Origin: Acidobacteriota bacterium
GTDB taxonomy: Bacteria; Acidobacteriota; Terriglobia; Bryobacterales; Bryobacteraceae
Length of the DNA stretch: 64,000 bases
Assembly (NCBI GenBank): GCA_016185425.1
Contig: JACPNQ010000001.1
Coordinates: forward strand, 62,001 to 126,000
Direction: 5' to 3'
Numbering within the stretch: the first letter of the stretch is position 1; every line of letters starts with the position of its first letter. Under the pieces are notes generated by a model. It worked only from the letters and a program-made list of their open reading frames with translations. It ran no database searches and was not told the origin of the DNA. A program made the translations under genes and the position numbers. Below, piece by piece: positions 35,765-45,016 of this stretch.

Positions 35765-36469
35765 TTACTTCACGGGCGAATACCCCGCGGCGCGATAGAG
35801 CGCCACTTTGAAAAACGCGTTGATCTGTCCGTGCTCCGCAACCGACTCCGTCCGCACGCGCACCCATTCCTCGTCGGCCATGAACTTTGCCCACGCCGCC
35901 TCGCGCGCGCCCAGGGAATCGAAAGGCGTGAAGTAGATCAAGTTCGGCATCCACGGTCCGAACAGCGCCGACGTATAAAGCGCGGGATGAATGCCGCAGC
36001 GATGGAAGATGGGGATCTCCGGTCCTTCAAAACGATCGTGCAGCGCGCGCAACTGGCGGTACGCCGGCGCATGGTAAACGCGGAGTTCGAAGACGCGCGC
36101 TTTCTCTCCGCCGGGTGCCAGCGCCGGTGAATAGGGCGTTGCCTCCAACAGCGATTGGGTGAAATGTTCATACGGCGGTTCGGCGTGGTCTTCCCAGTAC
36201 GCGAGCGCCGCGCGCATATCGGCGTCGGCGCGCATGGCCGCTCGTGTCTCCTGCCACTGCGCGTATGAGTCCCACTCGGCAACGACGGCCACTTGCGGAA
36301 CTTGTTCCGCTACTATGGCGTCCATCACGAGCGCCGCGGTGCCTCCGGTCAATCGCTTATAGGCCGGCAGCCAAGCCTCCTCCAGCCATGCGTGCAGACG
36401 CCCGCCCTGGCTCGAATTCTTCAAAAAATACTGTTCAAAGGTATATAGCCTAGAGGTTGGATGATTCAT
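35765..36469 (-). CDS. NIPSNAP family protein
   Basis: A protein of 234 residues made of two ferredoxin-like (dimeric alpha-beta barrel) NIPSNAP halves: 'LYTFEQYFLKNSSQGGRLHA' and 'VFELRVYHAPAYRQLRALHD', the latter with 'FHRCGIHPALYTSALFGPWM', 'LIYFTPFDSLGAREAAWAKF' and 'DEEWVRVRTESVAEHGQINA'. There is no signal peptide after the chosen ATG. The biochemical role of bacterial members is unknown. It lies directly upstream of the GDPD relic on the same strand. Confidence 0.88.
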   Translation of the reverse strand: MNHPTSRLYTFEQYFLKNSSQGGRLHAWLEEAWLPAYKRLTGGTAALVMDAIVAEQVPQVAVVAEWDSYAQWQETRAAMRADADMRAALAYWEDHAEPPYEHFTQSLLEATPYSPALAPGGEKARVFELRVYHAPAYRQLRALHDRFEGPEIPIFHRCGIHPALYTSALFGPWMPNLIYFTPFDSLGAREAAWAKFMADEEWVRVRTESVAEHGQINAFFKVALYRAAGYSPVK

Positions 36470-36519
36470 CGCGTTTACAGATTCGCGCGGCGGCGAATCA
36501 TAATGAACAGAGTACCGTG

Positions 36520-39207
36520 ATGAGGGCCACTCTTGCCTTATGTCTTCGGGCCGCGATTGGCTCTCTGCTGGTGATCTACGCCGCGGACTACCGTCCGCCC
36601 GCGGGGACGAAGCCCGCCGCCAGGCGCCCCGGCGGCGAATCCGTTATCCCCGGCGGCCGTTCCGTCGCGCCTCTGGGCCGCCAGTATCAGACCGGTCCAG
36701 GTCCCTGGGGACTCGCGATCGCGCCTAACGGCAAGCGCGTTGTTTCGGCCGACGGCGGCCCGCGCGGATTCTCATTGACGCTGCTCGACCGCCGTTCCGA
36801 CGGCTGGCGCATTGAGCGGCGGGAAGCGTCGAAAAAGAAAGACGAGGAGCCCGAAGACGAGGACGAGTTCCGCTCCATCTTCATGGGCCTCGCGTTTGAA
36901 GGCAACGACGACATCTACGCCAGCGAAGGCAACTCGGGGCGCGTCCGCCTGCTCGATATTGCCAGCGGCAAGCGCAAGCAGCTCTACAATCTCAACACCG
37001 ATAGCTTCTCCGACTCTTATACCGGCGACATCGCCTACGACGCCAGGCGCCACATCCTCTACGTCGTGGACCAAGCCAACTTCCGTGTCGCCGTCATCGA
37101 CACGCGCAAGCAACGTATTGTCGCCAACGTGCGCACCGGCCGCCTGCCGTTTGCGATCACTCTCTCACCCGACGGCAAGCGCGCCTACGTCACCAACATC
37201 GGCATGTTTGAATACAGCCCGATTCCCGGCGCGGCGAAGGCCGATGCGCGCAATACCGGCCTGCCGTTTCCACCCTTCGGCTTTCCATCGAAGGATGCCG
37301 AGCAGGGCGCCGAGCGGATGAATGCCGCGGGGCAATCTGTCCAGATTCCCGGACTAGGCAACCCGAACGTCAAGGAATCCAACTCGCTCATCGTCATCGA
37401 CGTGGAGAACCCCGCCGCGCCGAAGATCGTCAAGTTCATTCCCACTGGTCTGCCCTTCGGCCAGGGCACTCACGGCGGCTCCAGCCCCAGCGCCGTCGCC
37501 GCGCATGACACTCACATCTACGTCGCCAACGGCCACAACGATTCCATCACCGTCATCAACGCCAAGTCGCTCGAAGTCGAGGACCAGATCCTCTTACGAA
37601 TTCCCGGTCTCGAAAATCTGCGCGGCATCCTGCCTACCGGTCTTGCCATCGATGGCCATACTCTCTACGTCGCGGAAGCCGGTATCAACGCGATTGGCGT
37701 AATCGATCTAAGGAACAAGAAGGTTGCCGGCCACCTTCCCGCGGGCTGGTTCCCGACACGCATCGCCATCCACGACGGCACCATGTACGTCACGAACGCC
37801 AAGGGCAACGGCACGGGACCGAACGCGTCGATGACAAAGGCCTACGAGTCCAGCTTTATCGCCGATCAGCGCCGCGGCACCATCTCCATCTACCCCACCC
37901 CCGACTCCGCCGACTACGCCAAGCTCACCGCGCGCGTTTTCCAGTTGAACGGATTTGACAAGGCGGCCGACGCCCCCAAATTGCCCGAGGCGATTCAATA
38001 TGTCGTCGTGATCGTCAAGGAAAACCGCACCTTTGACGAAGTGTTCGGCGATGTTGTCTCGGCCTCTAACGCACCGGTCAACGGCGCCTGGGATCTCGCC
38101 CGTTACGGGCAGTACGCCGTCATTACGCCAGAACGCGGCGGGCTACAACAGCGCTTCAACCTCCGCAACGTCGCCGTTACTCCGAATCACCACGCGCTCG
38201 CCGAACAGTTCTCCTTTTCCGATAACTTCTACGCCGATTCGGAAGTCTCGGTCGACGGTCATCATTGGCTTGTGGGCAGCTATCCCAACGCGTGGACGGA
38301 ATCGACGCTCATGGCCGCGCATGGCGGCAAGAAGGACTTCCGTTTTCCAACGTCCGCGCCCGGCCGGTTGCTCTTCGCGGAAAGCGCGTCGTCCGTCCAT
38401 CCGGAAGAGCAGTTGGAGGCTGGCGCGCTTTGGCATCACCTGGAGCGCCACAATATCCCGTTCCGTAACTTCGGCGAAGGCTTTGAGCTGGCCGGAATTG
38501 ACGAAGGCGGCGGACTGAAGCCTTCGGGCGGGCGCTTCCTGACGAACGCGCCAGTGCCGGACCCGCTCTTCCGCAACACCTCGCGCGAGTATCCCGGCTA
38601 CAACACCAACATTCCGGACCAATTCCGTGCCAACGCCTTCATCGGCGAAATCGAGAAGCGCTACATTCTCGGCAACGAGCCGATGCCGCGGTTCCTCTTC
38701 ATTCACCTGCCCAACGACCACACGGCAAAAGTGCGCCCCGAGGACGGCTATCCTTTCACCGCGTCCTACGTCGCCGACAACGACTACGCGCTCGGACGCA
38801 TTATGGAGTTCCTCAGCAAAAGCCCCTGGTGGAAGCAGATGGCGGTGTTCATCACGGAGGATGACGCGCAGGGCGGCGTCGACCATGTCGATTCGCATCG
38901 CACCGTGCTGATGGTCGCGAGCCCGTATGCGCGCAGGAATTACGTGTCGAAGGTCAATGCAAGCTTTCCGGGGCTGCTGAAGACCGTTTTTCGCCTGCTG
39001 AACATTCCGCCGCTGAATCTCTTCGACGCCACCGCGTCCGATCTCTCCGACGTGTTCACTAATACGCCCGACTTCACTCCCTACGCGTTGAAGCCGATAC
39101 GCCCGGAACTCTTCGACCCCGCAAAGGCCCGCGACCCTCTCGACCCGAAGCCCGGTCCGCGCATGGATGATCCGAAGACTTTGCGCGAGCAGCACCAGCA
39201 GCCGTAA
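36520..39207 (+). CDS. Bifunctional YncE-like beta-propeller / phosphoesterase (alkaline phosphatase superfamily) protein
   Basis: 895 residues from ATG 36520 (MRATLALCLRAAIGSLLV), a signal-peptide start; the frame runs back to 36457. Residues ~60-480 are a seven-blade YncE-type propeller ('NGKRVVSADGGPRGFSLTLL', 'LPFAITLSPDGKRAYVTNIG', 'HIYVANGHNDSITVINAKSL'). A highly charged lysine/glutamate/aspartate linker lies near residue 120. The C-terminal half is a phosphoesterase domain: 'VVIVKENRTFDEVFGDV', 'FSDNFYADSEVSVDGHHWL', 'FIHLPNDHTAKVRPEDGYP' and 'MAVFITEDDAQGGVDHVDSH'. It is exported; the substrate is unknown. The fusion is known in Acidobacteria. Confidence 0.92.
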   Translation: MRATLALCLRAAIGSLLVIYAADYRPPAGTKPAARRPGGESVIPGGRSVAPLGRQYQTGPGPWGLAIAPNGKRVVSADGGPRGFSLTLLDRRSDGWRIERREASKKKDEEPEDEDEFRSIFMGLAFEGNDDIYASEGNSGRVRLLDIASGKRKQLYNLNTDSFSDSYTGDIAYDARRHILYVVDQANFRVAVIDTRKQRIVANVRTGRLPFAITLSPDGKRAYVTNIGMFEYSPIPGAAKADARNTGLPFPPFGFPSKDAEQGAERMNAAGQSVQIPGLGNPNVKESNSLIVIDVENPAAPKIVKFIPTGLPFGQGTHGGSSPSAVAAHDTHIYVANGHNDSITVINAKSLEVEDQILLRIPGLENLRGILPTGLAIDGHTLYVAEAGINAIGVIDLRNKKVAGHLPAGWFPTRIAIHDGTMYVTNAKGNGTGPNASMTKAYESSFIADQRRGTISIYPTPDSADYAKLTARVFQLNGFDKAADAPKLPEAIQYVVVIVKENRTFDEVFGDVVSASNAPVNGAWDLARYGQYAVITPERGGLQQRFNLRNVAVTPNHHALAEQFSFSDNFYADSEVSVDGHHWLVGSYPNAWTESTLMAAHGGKKDFRFPTSAPGRLLFAESASSVHPEEQLEAGALWHHLERHNIPFRNFGEGFELAGIDEGGGLKPSGGRFLTNAPVPDPLFRNTSREYPGYNTNIPDQFRANAFIGEIEKRYILGNEPMPRFLFIHLPNDHTAKVRPEDGYPFTASYVADNDYALGRIMEFLSKSPWWKQMAVFITEDDAQGGVDHVDSHRTVLMVASPYARRNYVSKVNASFPGLLKTVFRLLNIPPLNLFDATASDLSDVFTNTPDFTPYALKPIRPELFDPAKARDPLDPKPGPRMDDPKTLREQHQQP

Positions 39208-39244
39208 GAATCCGCGCCTGGCACCGGTTTGATCAAGACCGTAA

Positions 39245-39472
39245 GATAACGTCACGCGCAACGAATTCACAGCGATCGTCGAGCAGGATGGGCCTTGGTA
39301 CATCGCGTATTGCGCGGCGGTCTCTGGAGATAACGGTCAGGGCGCAACGCGCGAAGCGTGCCTCGACAACCTCAAGGAAGCGATCACCCTTGTTTTGGAG
39401 CATCGCCGCGAGGAGTCGATGCGCGAACCCGCCGGGATAACCCCTACTTCCCCCTCAACTCGCCCAAAATAA
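39245..39472 (+). pseudogene. HicB-family antitoxin relic without a start codon
   Basis: The frame from 39245 reads D-N-V-T then 'RNEFTAIVEQDGPWYIAYC', 'AAVSGDNGQGATREACLDN', 'LKEAITLVLEHRREESM', typical of UPF0150/HicB proteins. A stop (TAA) lies directly upstream, and where ATG is expected the codon is GTC, with no usable start before a Met near the C-terminus. The tail runs into the convergent gene. No HicA toxin gene is found next to it. It is probably a dead antitoxin remnant. Confidence 0.7.
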
Positions 39473-40091
39473 ACTCCCGCGTCCCCACATAAAAATCGGC
39501 ACTCCGAATCCTGTTCCCCTCCCAACTCTCCCCCATCCCAAAGATCACGATCTGCCCCGGCGCCAACGCCGCCCCCTCCAACGGATTCGGCTCTTCCAAT
39601 CGCACTCTCTTCCCATCCGGGGTCACCGAGTAATACTCGCGCCCACGCCACCGTGCCTCATTCAGAGAGTCGCTGGCAAACTTCCGCTGCGACGCTCTCG
39701 TATGCAACTCCCCATTCTTCCCCAACCGCAGCAGTAACTTCCCTCCTTCCAATTCCTCCGCGGCCCCGCCCGTCTCGCCGAAGTGCACCTTCGCCTTCCC
39801 CTGAAACTCCACCGGTATCAGCACGATCTCGGTCCGAAGCTGCCAGTTCTCCCAGACATACAAGCCCAGATAGTAAGCCGGAAACAACAAGATCCAAAAA
39901 CTCAGCAGCAGCCGCACCCAGAGTGGCGCCGGCGCGCGCATCAGATAGAAAGGGCTCGCGACAAACAACGGCACCGAAATCAGCAGTCCCGCCAACCAGC
40001 CAATCGCATACAAATATCGCGAAAACAGCCACGCGCTCCCCCACGAAGCCAACTGCAACGCGATCCCGATTACTATCCCGCGCGGCAACAC
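39444..40091 (-). CDS. Membrane protein with DUF6843-like C-terminal domain
   Basis: A protein of 215 residues from GTG 40091, which is uncertain (the next codon, TTG, could also start). Three membrane helices: 'VIGIALQLASWGSAWLF', 'AIGWLAGLLISVPLFVA' and 'VRLLLSFWILLFPAYYLGLY'. The soluble part 'EIVLIPVEFQGKAKVHFGET', 'LLLRLGKNGELHTRAS', 'YYSVTPDGKRVRL' resembles the 'LIPEGYxG...' pattern of DUF6843. Function unknown. It diverges from the PSD1 gene, starting only 45 bp from it. Confidence 0.72.
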   Translation of the reverse strand: MLPRGIVIGIALQLASWGSAWLFSRYLYAIGWLAGLLISVPLFVASPFYLMRAPAPLWVRLLLSFWILLFPAYYLGLYVWENWQLRTEIVLIPVEFQGKAKVHFGETGGAAEELEGGKLLLRLGKNGELHTRASQRKFASDSLNEARWRGREYYSVTPDGKRVRLEEPNPLEGAALAPGQIVIFGMGESWEGNRIRSADFYVGTREFILGELRGK

Positions 40092-40136
40092 CGCACTTAT
40101 TCCACCATATTGGCGGGACTTCGATACAATGCCGTC

Positions 40137-42647
40137 ATGAAATGGCTACTCGCCGTAGCAGCGGGCGTGTGTCTGTCCGCCGCCGAAACTCCGGCCGAGT
40201 TCTTTGAGACCAAGGTCCGTCCCGTACTGGCTAAGAACTGCTTCTCGTGCCACACCCAAAGCAAACTGGGCGGCCTGGCAATGACTTCCCGTGAGGACCT
40301 GCTCAAAGGCGGCAAATCCGGCCCTTCCATCCTCTCCGGCGACCCCGGACACAGCCTTCTGATCCAAGCCATCACGCACCAGCATGAGCGGCTCAAGATG
40401 CCCCCAAGCGGCAAGCTCGATGATGCTTCCATCGCCGACATCAAGACCTGGATCCGCGACGGCGCCATCTGGCCGGAAGGACCCAAAGCCAAGCAGTACA
40501 CGGTCTCCGCGGAGCAGCGTCAATGGTGGGCATTCCAACCTGTAAAGAATCCGGCCCCGCCCGCTGTCAGGAACAAAGCCTGGGTCAAGAGCCCCATCGA
40601 CGCATTCATCCTCAACTCGCTCGAAGCCAAGAATCGCAAGCCCACCGCGCAAGCCTCCCGCCGCACGCTCATCCGCCGCGCCACGCTCGGCCTTACCGGT
40701 CTCCCGCCCACAGCCTCCGAAATCGACGCTTTTGAAGCGGACAAATCTCCCCATGCCTTCGCCAAGGTTGTCGACCGTCTGCTTAGCTCCCCGCATTACG
40801 GCGAACGCTGGGGCCGCATCTGGCTAGACGTCGCCCGCTATTCCGACGACAAGCTGAACTCCACCATGGATGAGCCTCGCCCCAATGCCTTCCGCTTCCG
40901 CGACTGGGTGGTGCAGGCCTTCAACAAGGACATGCCCTACGACACCTTCGTCAAAGCGCAAGTCGCCGGCGACCTCATGGACAACCCCGAGCTCATTGCC
41001 GGCACCGGTCTCTATGGCCTCAGCCCCGAATTTCAAGACGATCGCGTCGACGTGACGACGCGCGGCTTCCTCGCCCTCACAGTCGCCTGCGCGCAATGCC
41101 ACGATCACAAGTTCGATCCCATCCCCACGAAGGATTACTACTCGCTCCTCGGCGTGTTCAACAGCTCCAAGCAAAACGAATACCCGCTCGCCGATAAGGA
41201 GGCCGTCAAAGCCTGGAACGAGAAGAAGAAGGCGCTCGACAAGGCCAAGGAAACTCTCAACAACTTCTACGCCAAACAAGCCGAACAACTCTCCGAGATC
41301 CTCGCCGCCAAGGCCGACAAATACCTCCTCGCCGCGCAGGACAAAGGCCCCTACGACGGCCTCGACGCCGAGACCATCCAACGCTTTCGCAATTACCTCA
41401 AGAAGAAAGATCGTTTCGCCAAAATCGCCGACAGCCCGGCCGTATTCCGCAACGAACTGATCGCCGTCCAGGAAGAGAAGAAGCAGATCGACGAGACCAA
41501 CAATATCCGCCTGGGGGGTTCCAAAGAACGCCGCGATCTCTCCCAAGCCGACCTTGTCTCTCTTGCGCCGGACAAGTTCTATCTCTGGCGAGACTTCTAC
41601 CGCGCCGGCGGCGTCTTCCACTACGCTCCCGGCAAAATCGAGCGCTTCCTGGAAGGCCAATGGCGCGAGCACTTGAACCTCTTGAGGCAGATTGTGGAAG
41701 CCGCCGAAAAGGCGCTCCCCGAGCAGTATCCGTTCCTACACTCGCTGACGGAAGCGGCGAAACCGAAGAACGAGCGCGTCTATATCCGCGGCAACCGCGC
41801 CAACCTCGGCGAAGAAGCCCCGCGCGGCTGGCTGACAATTCTCTCCGGGAAGGCCGAGCCACCAAAGTTCGAAAAGGGAAGCGGCCGGCTCGAACTCGCT
41901 GAGCGCATCGCCAGCAAGGACAACCCGCTCACTCCTCGCGTGATGGTGAACCGCATCTGGCAGGGCCATTTCGGCGAGGGCATCGTTCGTTCGACATCGA
42001 ACTTCGGCCGCCTCGGCGAGCAGCCGTCGCACCCTGAACTCCTCGATTGGCTCGCCGCGAAATTCATGGAGCACAACTGGTCCGTGAAAGCGATGCATCG
42101 CGAGATCATGCTGTCGTCCTCCTATCAGATGGCGGGCGGCGGCGCGGAAGGCGAAAACCGTCTGCTCGAACAGTTCCCCGTGCGCCGCCTGGACGCCGAG
42201 TCTCTCCGCGATTCCATCCTTGCCGTCTCCGGCCGTCTCGACGCGACCATCGGCGGCAAACCGTTCCCGCTGGAAGATACCAAGCAAACGCGCCGCACCC
42301 TCTACGGCTTCGTCAGCCGCCGCCGCACGGACACGATGCTCAACCTCTTCGACTTTCCCAATCCCAACGCCACCAGTGAAAAGCGCGTCTCCACCGACGT
42401 GCCGCTGCAACGTCTCTTCCTGCTCAACAGTGCGCTCATGGCTGACTCCGCCGAAGCGCTCGACAAGAAGATTGACGGCGCCACGCCCGAAGAACGTATC
42501 CGCAATGGCTACCGCGCCATTCTCGGCAGAGGGCCCACAAAGGCCGAGCTCGACCTCGGCGCACAGTATGTGAAGAACGGCGCCGATGCCTGGCCGCAAT
42601 ACTGGCAGGTGCTGCTCGCGACCGACGAATTCCTGATGGTGAGGTAA
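40137..42647 (+). CDS. PSD1 and planctomycete cytochrome C domain-containing protein (DUF1549/DUF1553), second copy
   Basis: 836 residues from ATG 40137 (MKWLLAVAAGVCLSAA); the longer open frame lies inside the divergent gene. PSCyt1 haem motif C35-F-S-C-H39; DUF1549 with 'RRATLGLTGLPPTASEIDAF' and 'CAQCHDHKFDPIPTKDYY'; a lysine-rich, probably coiled-coil insert ('NEKKKALDKAKETLNNFYAK'); DUF1553 with 'NPLTPRVMVNRIWQGHFGEG' and 'HREIMLSSSYQM'. It forms an operon with the DUF1501 gene 6 bp downstream. The insert and low identity make it a distinct paralogue of the 3.8-6.3 kb gene. Confidence 0.94.
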   Translation: MKWLLAVAAGVCLSAAETPAEFFETKVRPVLAKNCFSCHTQSKLGGLAMTSREDLLKGGKSGPSILSGDPGHSLLIQAITHQHERLKMPPSGKLDDASIADIKTWIRDGAIWPEGPKAKQYTVSAEQRQWWAFQPVKNPAPPAVRNKAWVKSPIDAFILNSLEAKNRKPTAQASRRTLIRRATLGLTGLPPTASEIDAFEADKSPHAFAKVVDRLLSSPHYGERWGRIWLDVARYSDDKLNSTMDEPRPNAFRFRDWVVQAFNKDMPYDTFVKAQVAGDLMDNPELIAGTGLYGLSPEFQDDRVDVTTRGFLALTVACAQCHDHKFDPIPTKDYYSLLGVFNSSKQNEYPLADKEAVKAWNEKKKALDKAKETLNNFYAKQAEQLSEILAAKADKYLLAAQDKGPYDGLDAETIQRFRNYLKKKDRFAKIADSPAVFRNELIAVQEEKKQIDETNNIRLGGSKERRDLSQADLVSLAPDKFYLWRDFYRAGGVFHYAPGKIERFLEGQWREHLNLLRQIVEAAEKALPEQYPFLHSLTEAAKPKNERVYIRGNRANLGEEAPRGWLTILSGKAEPPKFEKGSGRLELAERIASKDNPLTPRVMVNRIWQGHFGEGIVRSTSNFGRLGEQPSHPELLDWLAAKFMEHNWSVKAMHREIMLSSSYQMAGGGAEGENRLLEQFPVRRLDAESLRDSILAVSGRLDATIGGKPFPLEDTKQTRRTLYGFVSRRRTDTMLNLFDFPNPNATSEKRVSTDVPLQRLFLLNSALMADSAEALDKKIDGATPEERIRNGYRAILGRGPTKAELDLGAQYVKNGADAWPQYWQVLLATDEFLMVR

Positions 42648-42653
42648 CTGAAT

Positions 42654-43982
42654 ATGATGACCCGGCGCGATCTTCTGAAAACGGTGGGAATGGGCTTCGG
42701 CGGCTGCGGCCTCGCCAGCGCCGCCGCGGCAACGCACTTTCCCGTCAAAGCCAAACAGATCATCTTCGTCTTCTTGAACGGCGGCCCCTCGCAGGTCGAC
42801 ACCTTTGACCCCAAGCCGATGCTGCAGAAGTATCACGGCAAACCGATGCCCGCCGGACCGAACCTGAAGACGGAGCGCAAAACCGGCAACCTGCTCGGCT
42901 CTCCGTTCCAGTTCAACCGGTGTGGGAAGAGCGGCATTGAAGTCAGCGAAATCTTCCCGCGCATCGGGCAGAACATCGACGAGTTCGCCGTCATCCGCTC
43001 CATGTACACGGATCGGCCCAATCACGAGCCATCGCTTCTGATCATGAACTGCGGTGTACCGCTCCCCGGTAAACCGTCGATGGGAAGCTGGCTCAGCTAC
43101 GGCCTCGGGTCGATGAACAAGAACCTTCCCAGCTTCGTCGTCCTTTGCCCGGGTGTCCCCGTCATCGGCAGCCAGTTGTGGACCTCCGCGTTTCTCCCCG
43201 CCGTTCATCAGGGAGTGCATCTCGAAACCAAGGAGAAGGATGTTCGCAAGCTTGTCCCCTACATCACTCCGCGCCGCGCCCCCGAAGAGCAGCGCCGCCA
43301 GATGGACCTCCTCGCGTCACTGAACAAGCTGCAGGCCGAAAGCAAGTTCGAAAGCGGTGTTGAGTCGATGGAGGTCGCATTCCGAATGCAGAAGGAAGCG
43401 CCCGAAGTCTTCGACATCACGCGTGAGACCGAGAAGGTGCGCGAGCGCTACGGCGACACGCCCGTCGGCCGCGGTTGTCTGATGGCGCGCCGCATGGTGG
43501 AGAAGGGCGTGCGCATGGTGCAGATCTACCACGGCAACGGCCAGCCGTGGGATAACCACGATGACATCCAGATCCACCGCACCCTGGCCCGCGAGGCCGA
43601 TCCCGCCATCGCCTCGCTGATCGAAGATCTCCGCGAACGCGACATGCTGAAGGAGACTATCGTCCTTGTCGGCGGCGAATTCGGCCGCACGCCCAGTGTC
43701 GAAGTCAGCGGATTGGTCAGCCATCAAAACGGCCGCGACCATAACAACCATGGCTACTCCATGCTCGTTGCCGGCGGTGGGTTCAAGGGCGGCATTACCT
43801 ACGGCGCCACCGACGACTTCGGGTTCAAGGCGGTCGAAAATCGTGTCTACGCACACGACCTGCAAGCCACCATGCTCCAGCAGATGGGCATCGACCACAC
43901 ACGGCTCACCTACCGTTACGGTGGCCGCGACTTCCGATTGACCGACGTAGGCGGATCTGTCATTCAAGACCTGCTTGCATGA
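42654..43982 (+). CDS. DUF1501 domain-containing protein, third copy
   Basis: A protein of 442 residues with a Tat-like leader 'MTRRDLLKTVGMGFGGCGLA'. Core marks are 'IIFVFLNGGPSQVDTFDPKP', 'SMGSWLSYGLGSMNKNLP', 'RRMVEKGVRMVQIYHGNGQP', 'WDNHDD', 'VLVGGEFGRTPS' and 'GRDHNNHGYSMLVAGGGF'. It is exported and its activity is unknown. It is translationally coupled at its 3' end: its stop overlaps the next start (ATGA at 43979-43982). Confidence 0.94.
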   Translation: MMTRRDLLKTVGMGFGGCGLASAAAATHFPVKAKQIIFVFLNGGPSQVDTFDPKPMLQKYHGKPMPAGPNLKTERKTGNLLGSPFQFNRCGKSGIEVSEIFPRIGQNIDEFAVIRSMYTDRPNHEPSLLIMNCGVPLPGKPSMGSWLSYGLGSMNKNLPSFVVLCPGVPVIGSQLWTSAFLPAVHQGVHLETKEKDVRKLVPYITPRRAPEEQRRQMDLLASLNKLQAESKFESGVESMEVAFRMQKEAPEVFDITRETEKVRERYGDTPVGRGCLMARRMVEKGVRMVQIYHGNGQPWDNHDDIQIHRTLAREADPAIASLIEDLRERDMLKETIVLVGGEFGRTPSVEVSGLVSHQNGRDHNNHGYSMLVAGGGFKGGITYGATDDFGFKAVENRVYAHDLQATMLQQMGIDHTRLTYRYGGRDFRLTDVGGSVIQDLLA

Positions 43983-44383
43983 AGAATCCGCTGTACATCA
44001 GCGTTGGGTTGTTCCTGGCGGCGTGTTGTCTGCCCGCGCTTGAGTGGAAACAGAAGGACGGCATGGATGTCATGCTCGGCCTCCGTGCGCTCGCCGTCGG
44101 CTGGTCTGGCATCTTCGCGGGAGTGCTGGCCTGGTATGCGAATCCCATCTGGGGCATCGGTCTCTTCTTCGGCGCGCTACGCAAGCGTGCGCCGGCGATC
44201 GTCATCGGCTTTCTCGCCATCCTCATCGCCCTGACACTCTTCAATGACCTCGACCGCGAACTCCCCGCCGACGAGGGCAATGTGAACAAGACGTCGATCC
44301 AACGCCTTCTTCCTGGCGCCTACGTCTGGCTGCTGAGTCTGGCCGCTGCCCCAATCGGCGCGGCCTTTCGGAAACCGGGATGA
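43979..44383 (+). CDS. Small polytopic membrane protein of unknown function
   Basis: A protein of 134 residues. Four hydrophobic segments: 'YISVGLFLAACCLPAL', 'LRALAVGWSGIFAGVLAWYA', 'AIVIGFLAILIALTLFNDL' and 'LPGAYVWLLSLAAAPIGAAF'. The loop 'DRELPADEGNVNKTSIQRLL' probably faces outward. Its start overlaps the DUF1501 stop and its stop overlaps the next start, so it belongs to the PSD1-DUF1501 operon. No family recognised. Confidence 0.75.
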   Translation: MKNPLYISVGLFLAACCLPALEWKQKDGMDVMLGLRALAVGWSGIFAGVLAWYANPIWGIGLFFGALRKRAPAIVIGFLAILIALTLFNDLDRELPADEGNVNKTSIQRLLPGAYVWLLSLAAAPIGAAFRKPG

Positions 44384-44880
44384 CAGCAAGTATCCGCGTT
44401 GACCGCTACAAGCTCTATTACGAGAATGGCCCGGTCAAGTTCACTCTGCCGGTCGAATGGTCCGCTCTTGCCAAGACAGCCGGCCACCCTAACGATTTCG
44501 AAGTCGATGCCAGCGAACTCGAAGGGCTGCCAGCCCGCGAAGCCATTCTCGATGAGATCGCCGCCTACTATTCCCGAGGTCCGATTGCCGACATCATCGG
44601 CAAAGACGGCGCGCTCCTCCGCGGCCAATCCAAGTTCCGCTTCTATCTGCAAATCCCGCCCGCGCCGTCGCGCTACTACGAAGCCGGCAAGTTCCTCAGT
44701 ATCCCCATGGCGCCGCCGGTGAAAGACGGCAAGCTTTGGCAGGAGCGCTACATCCTGGATTTCAGCGGGGTCACCCATTGGACGGAGCCGCGGCATCCTC
44801 TCGACGCCGCGGAGATCCGCGCCATTGCGGATCGTATCGTCAAGAGGGAGAAGATCGGCGTGACGGGTCTCCGCCGTTGA
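44380..44880 (+). CDS. Soluble hypothetical protein, last gene of the PSD1-DUF1501 operon
   Basis: A protein of 166 residues without signal peptide or membrane helix. It starts MTASIRVDRYKLYYENG and includes 'KFTLPVEWSALA', 'FRFYLQIPPAPSRYYEAGK' and 'RYILDFSGVTHWTEPRHPLD'. It overlaps the membrane-protein gene by 4 bp (ATGA). I recognise no domain; it could be an immunity- or partner-like protein of the preceding membrane protein, but that rests on position only. Confidence 0.72.
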   Translation: MTASIRVDRYKLYYENGPVKFTLPVEWSALAKTAGHPNDFEVDASELEGLPAREAILDEIAAYYSRGPIADIIGKDGALLRGQSKFRFYLQIPPAPSRYYEAGKFLSIPMAPPVKDGKLWQERYILDFSGVTHWTEPRHPLDAAEIRAIADRIVKREKIGVTGLRR

Positions 44881-44885
44881 GCCGG

Positions 44886-44990
44886 CTATCGTTGCCGGGC
44901 GCGCATCGCCAGGTAGCGTTGATCGAGAGCGGCCTGGTCCAGTTCGGTCAGCATTGCTGCGGTGATGTCTGCATGGTAGTTACACCGCAT
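44886..44990 (-). other. Short open frame, possible relic
   Basis: 34 codons (MRCNYHADITAAMLTELDQA and onward to 'YLAMRARQR', stop TAG) look coding-like in composition, and GGGGAGG lies upstream at wide spacing. There is no family match. It may be a tiny gene or the tail of a lost one. Confidence 0.25.
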
Positions 44991-45016
44991 CGTCTGATCT
45001 CGGTCCTCCCCACGCG

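Noticed and set aside
35435..36130. 231-codon plus-strand open frame across the quinoprotein end and the NIPSNAP gene
   Set aside because: It is antisense to two supported genes and a GDPD relic; there is no family match.
39783..40136. N-terminal extension of the second PSD1 gene
   Set aside because: It lies inside the divergent DUF6843-like gene, and the signal peptide begins only at ATG 40137.
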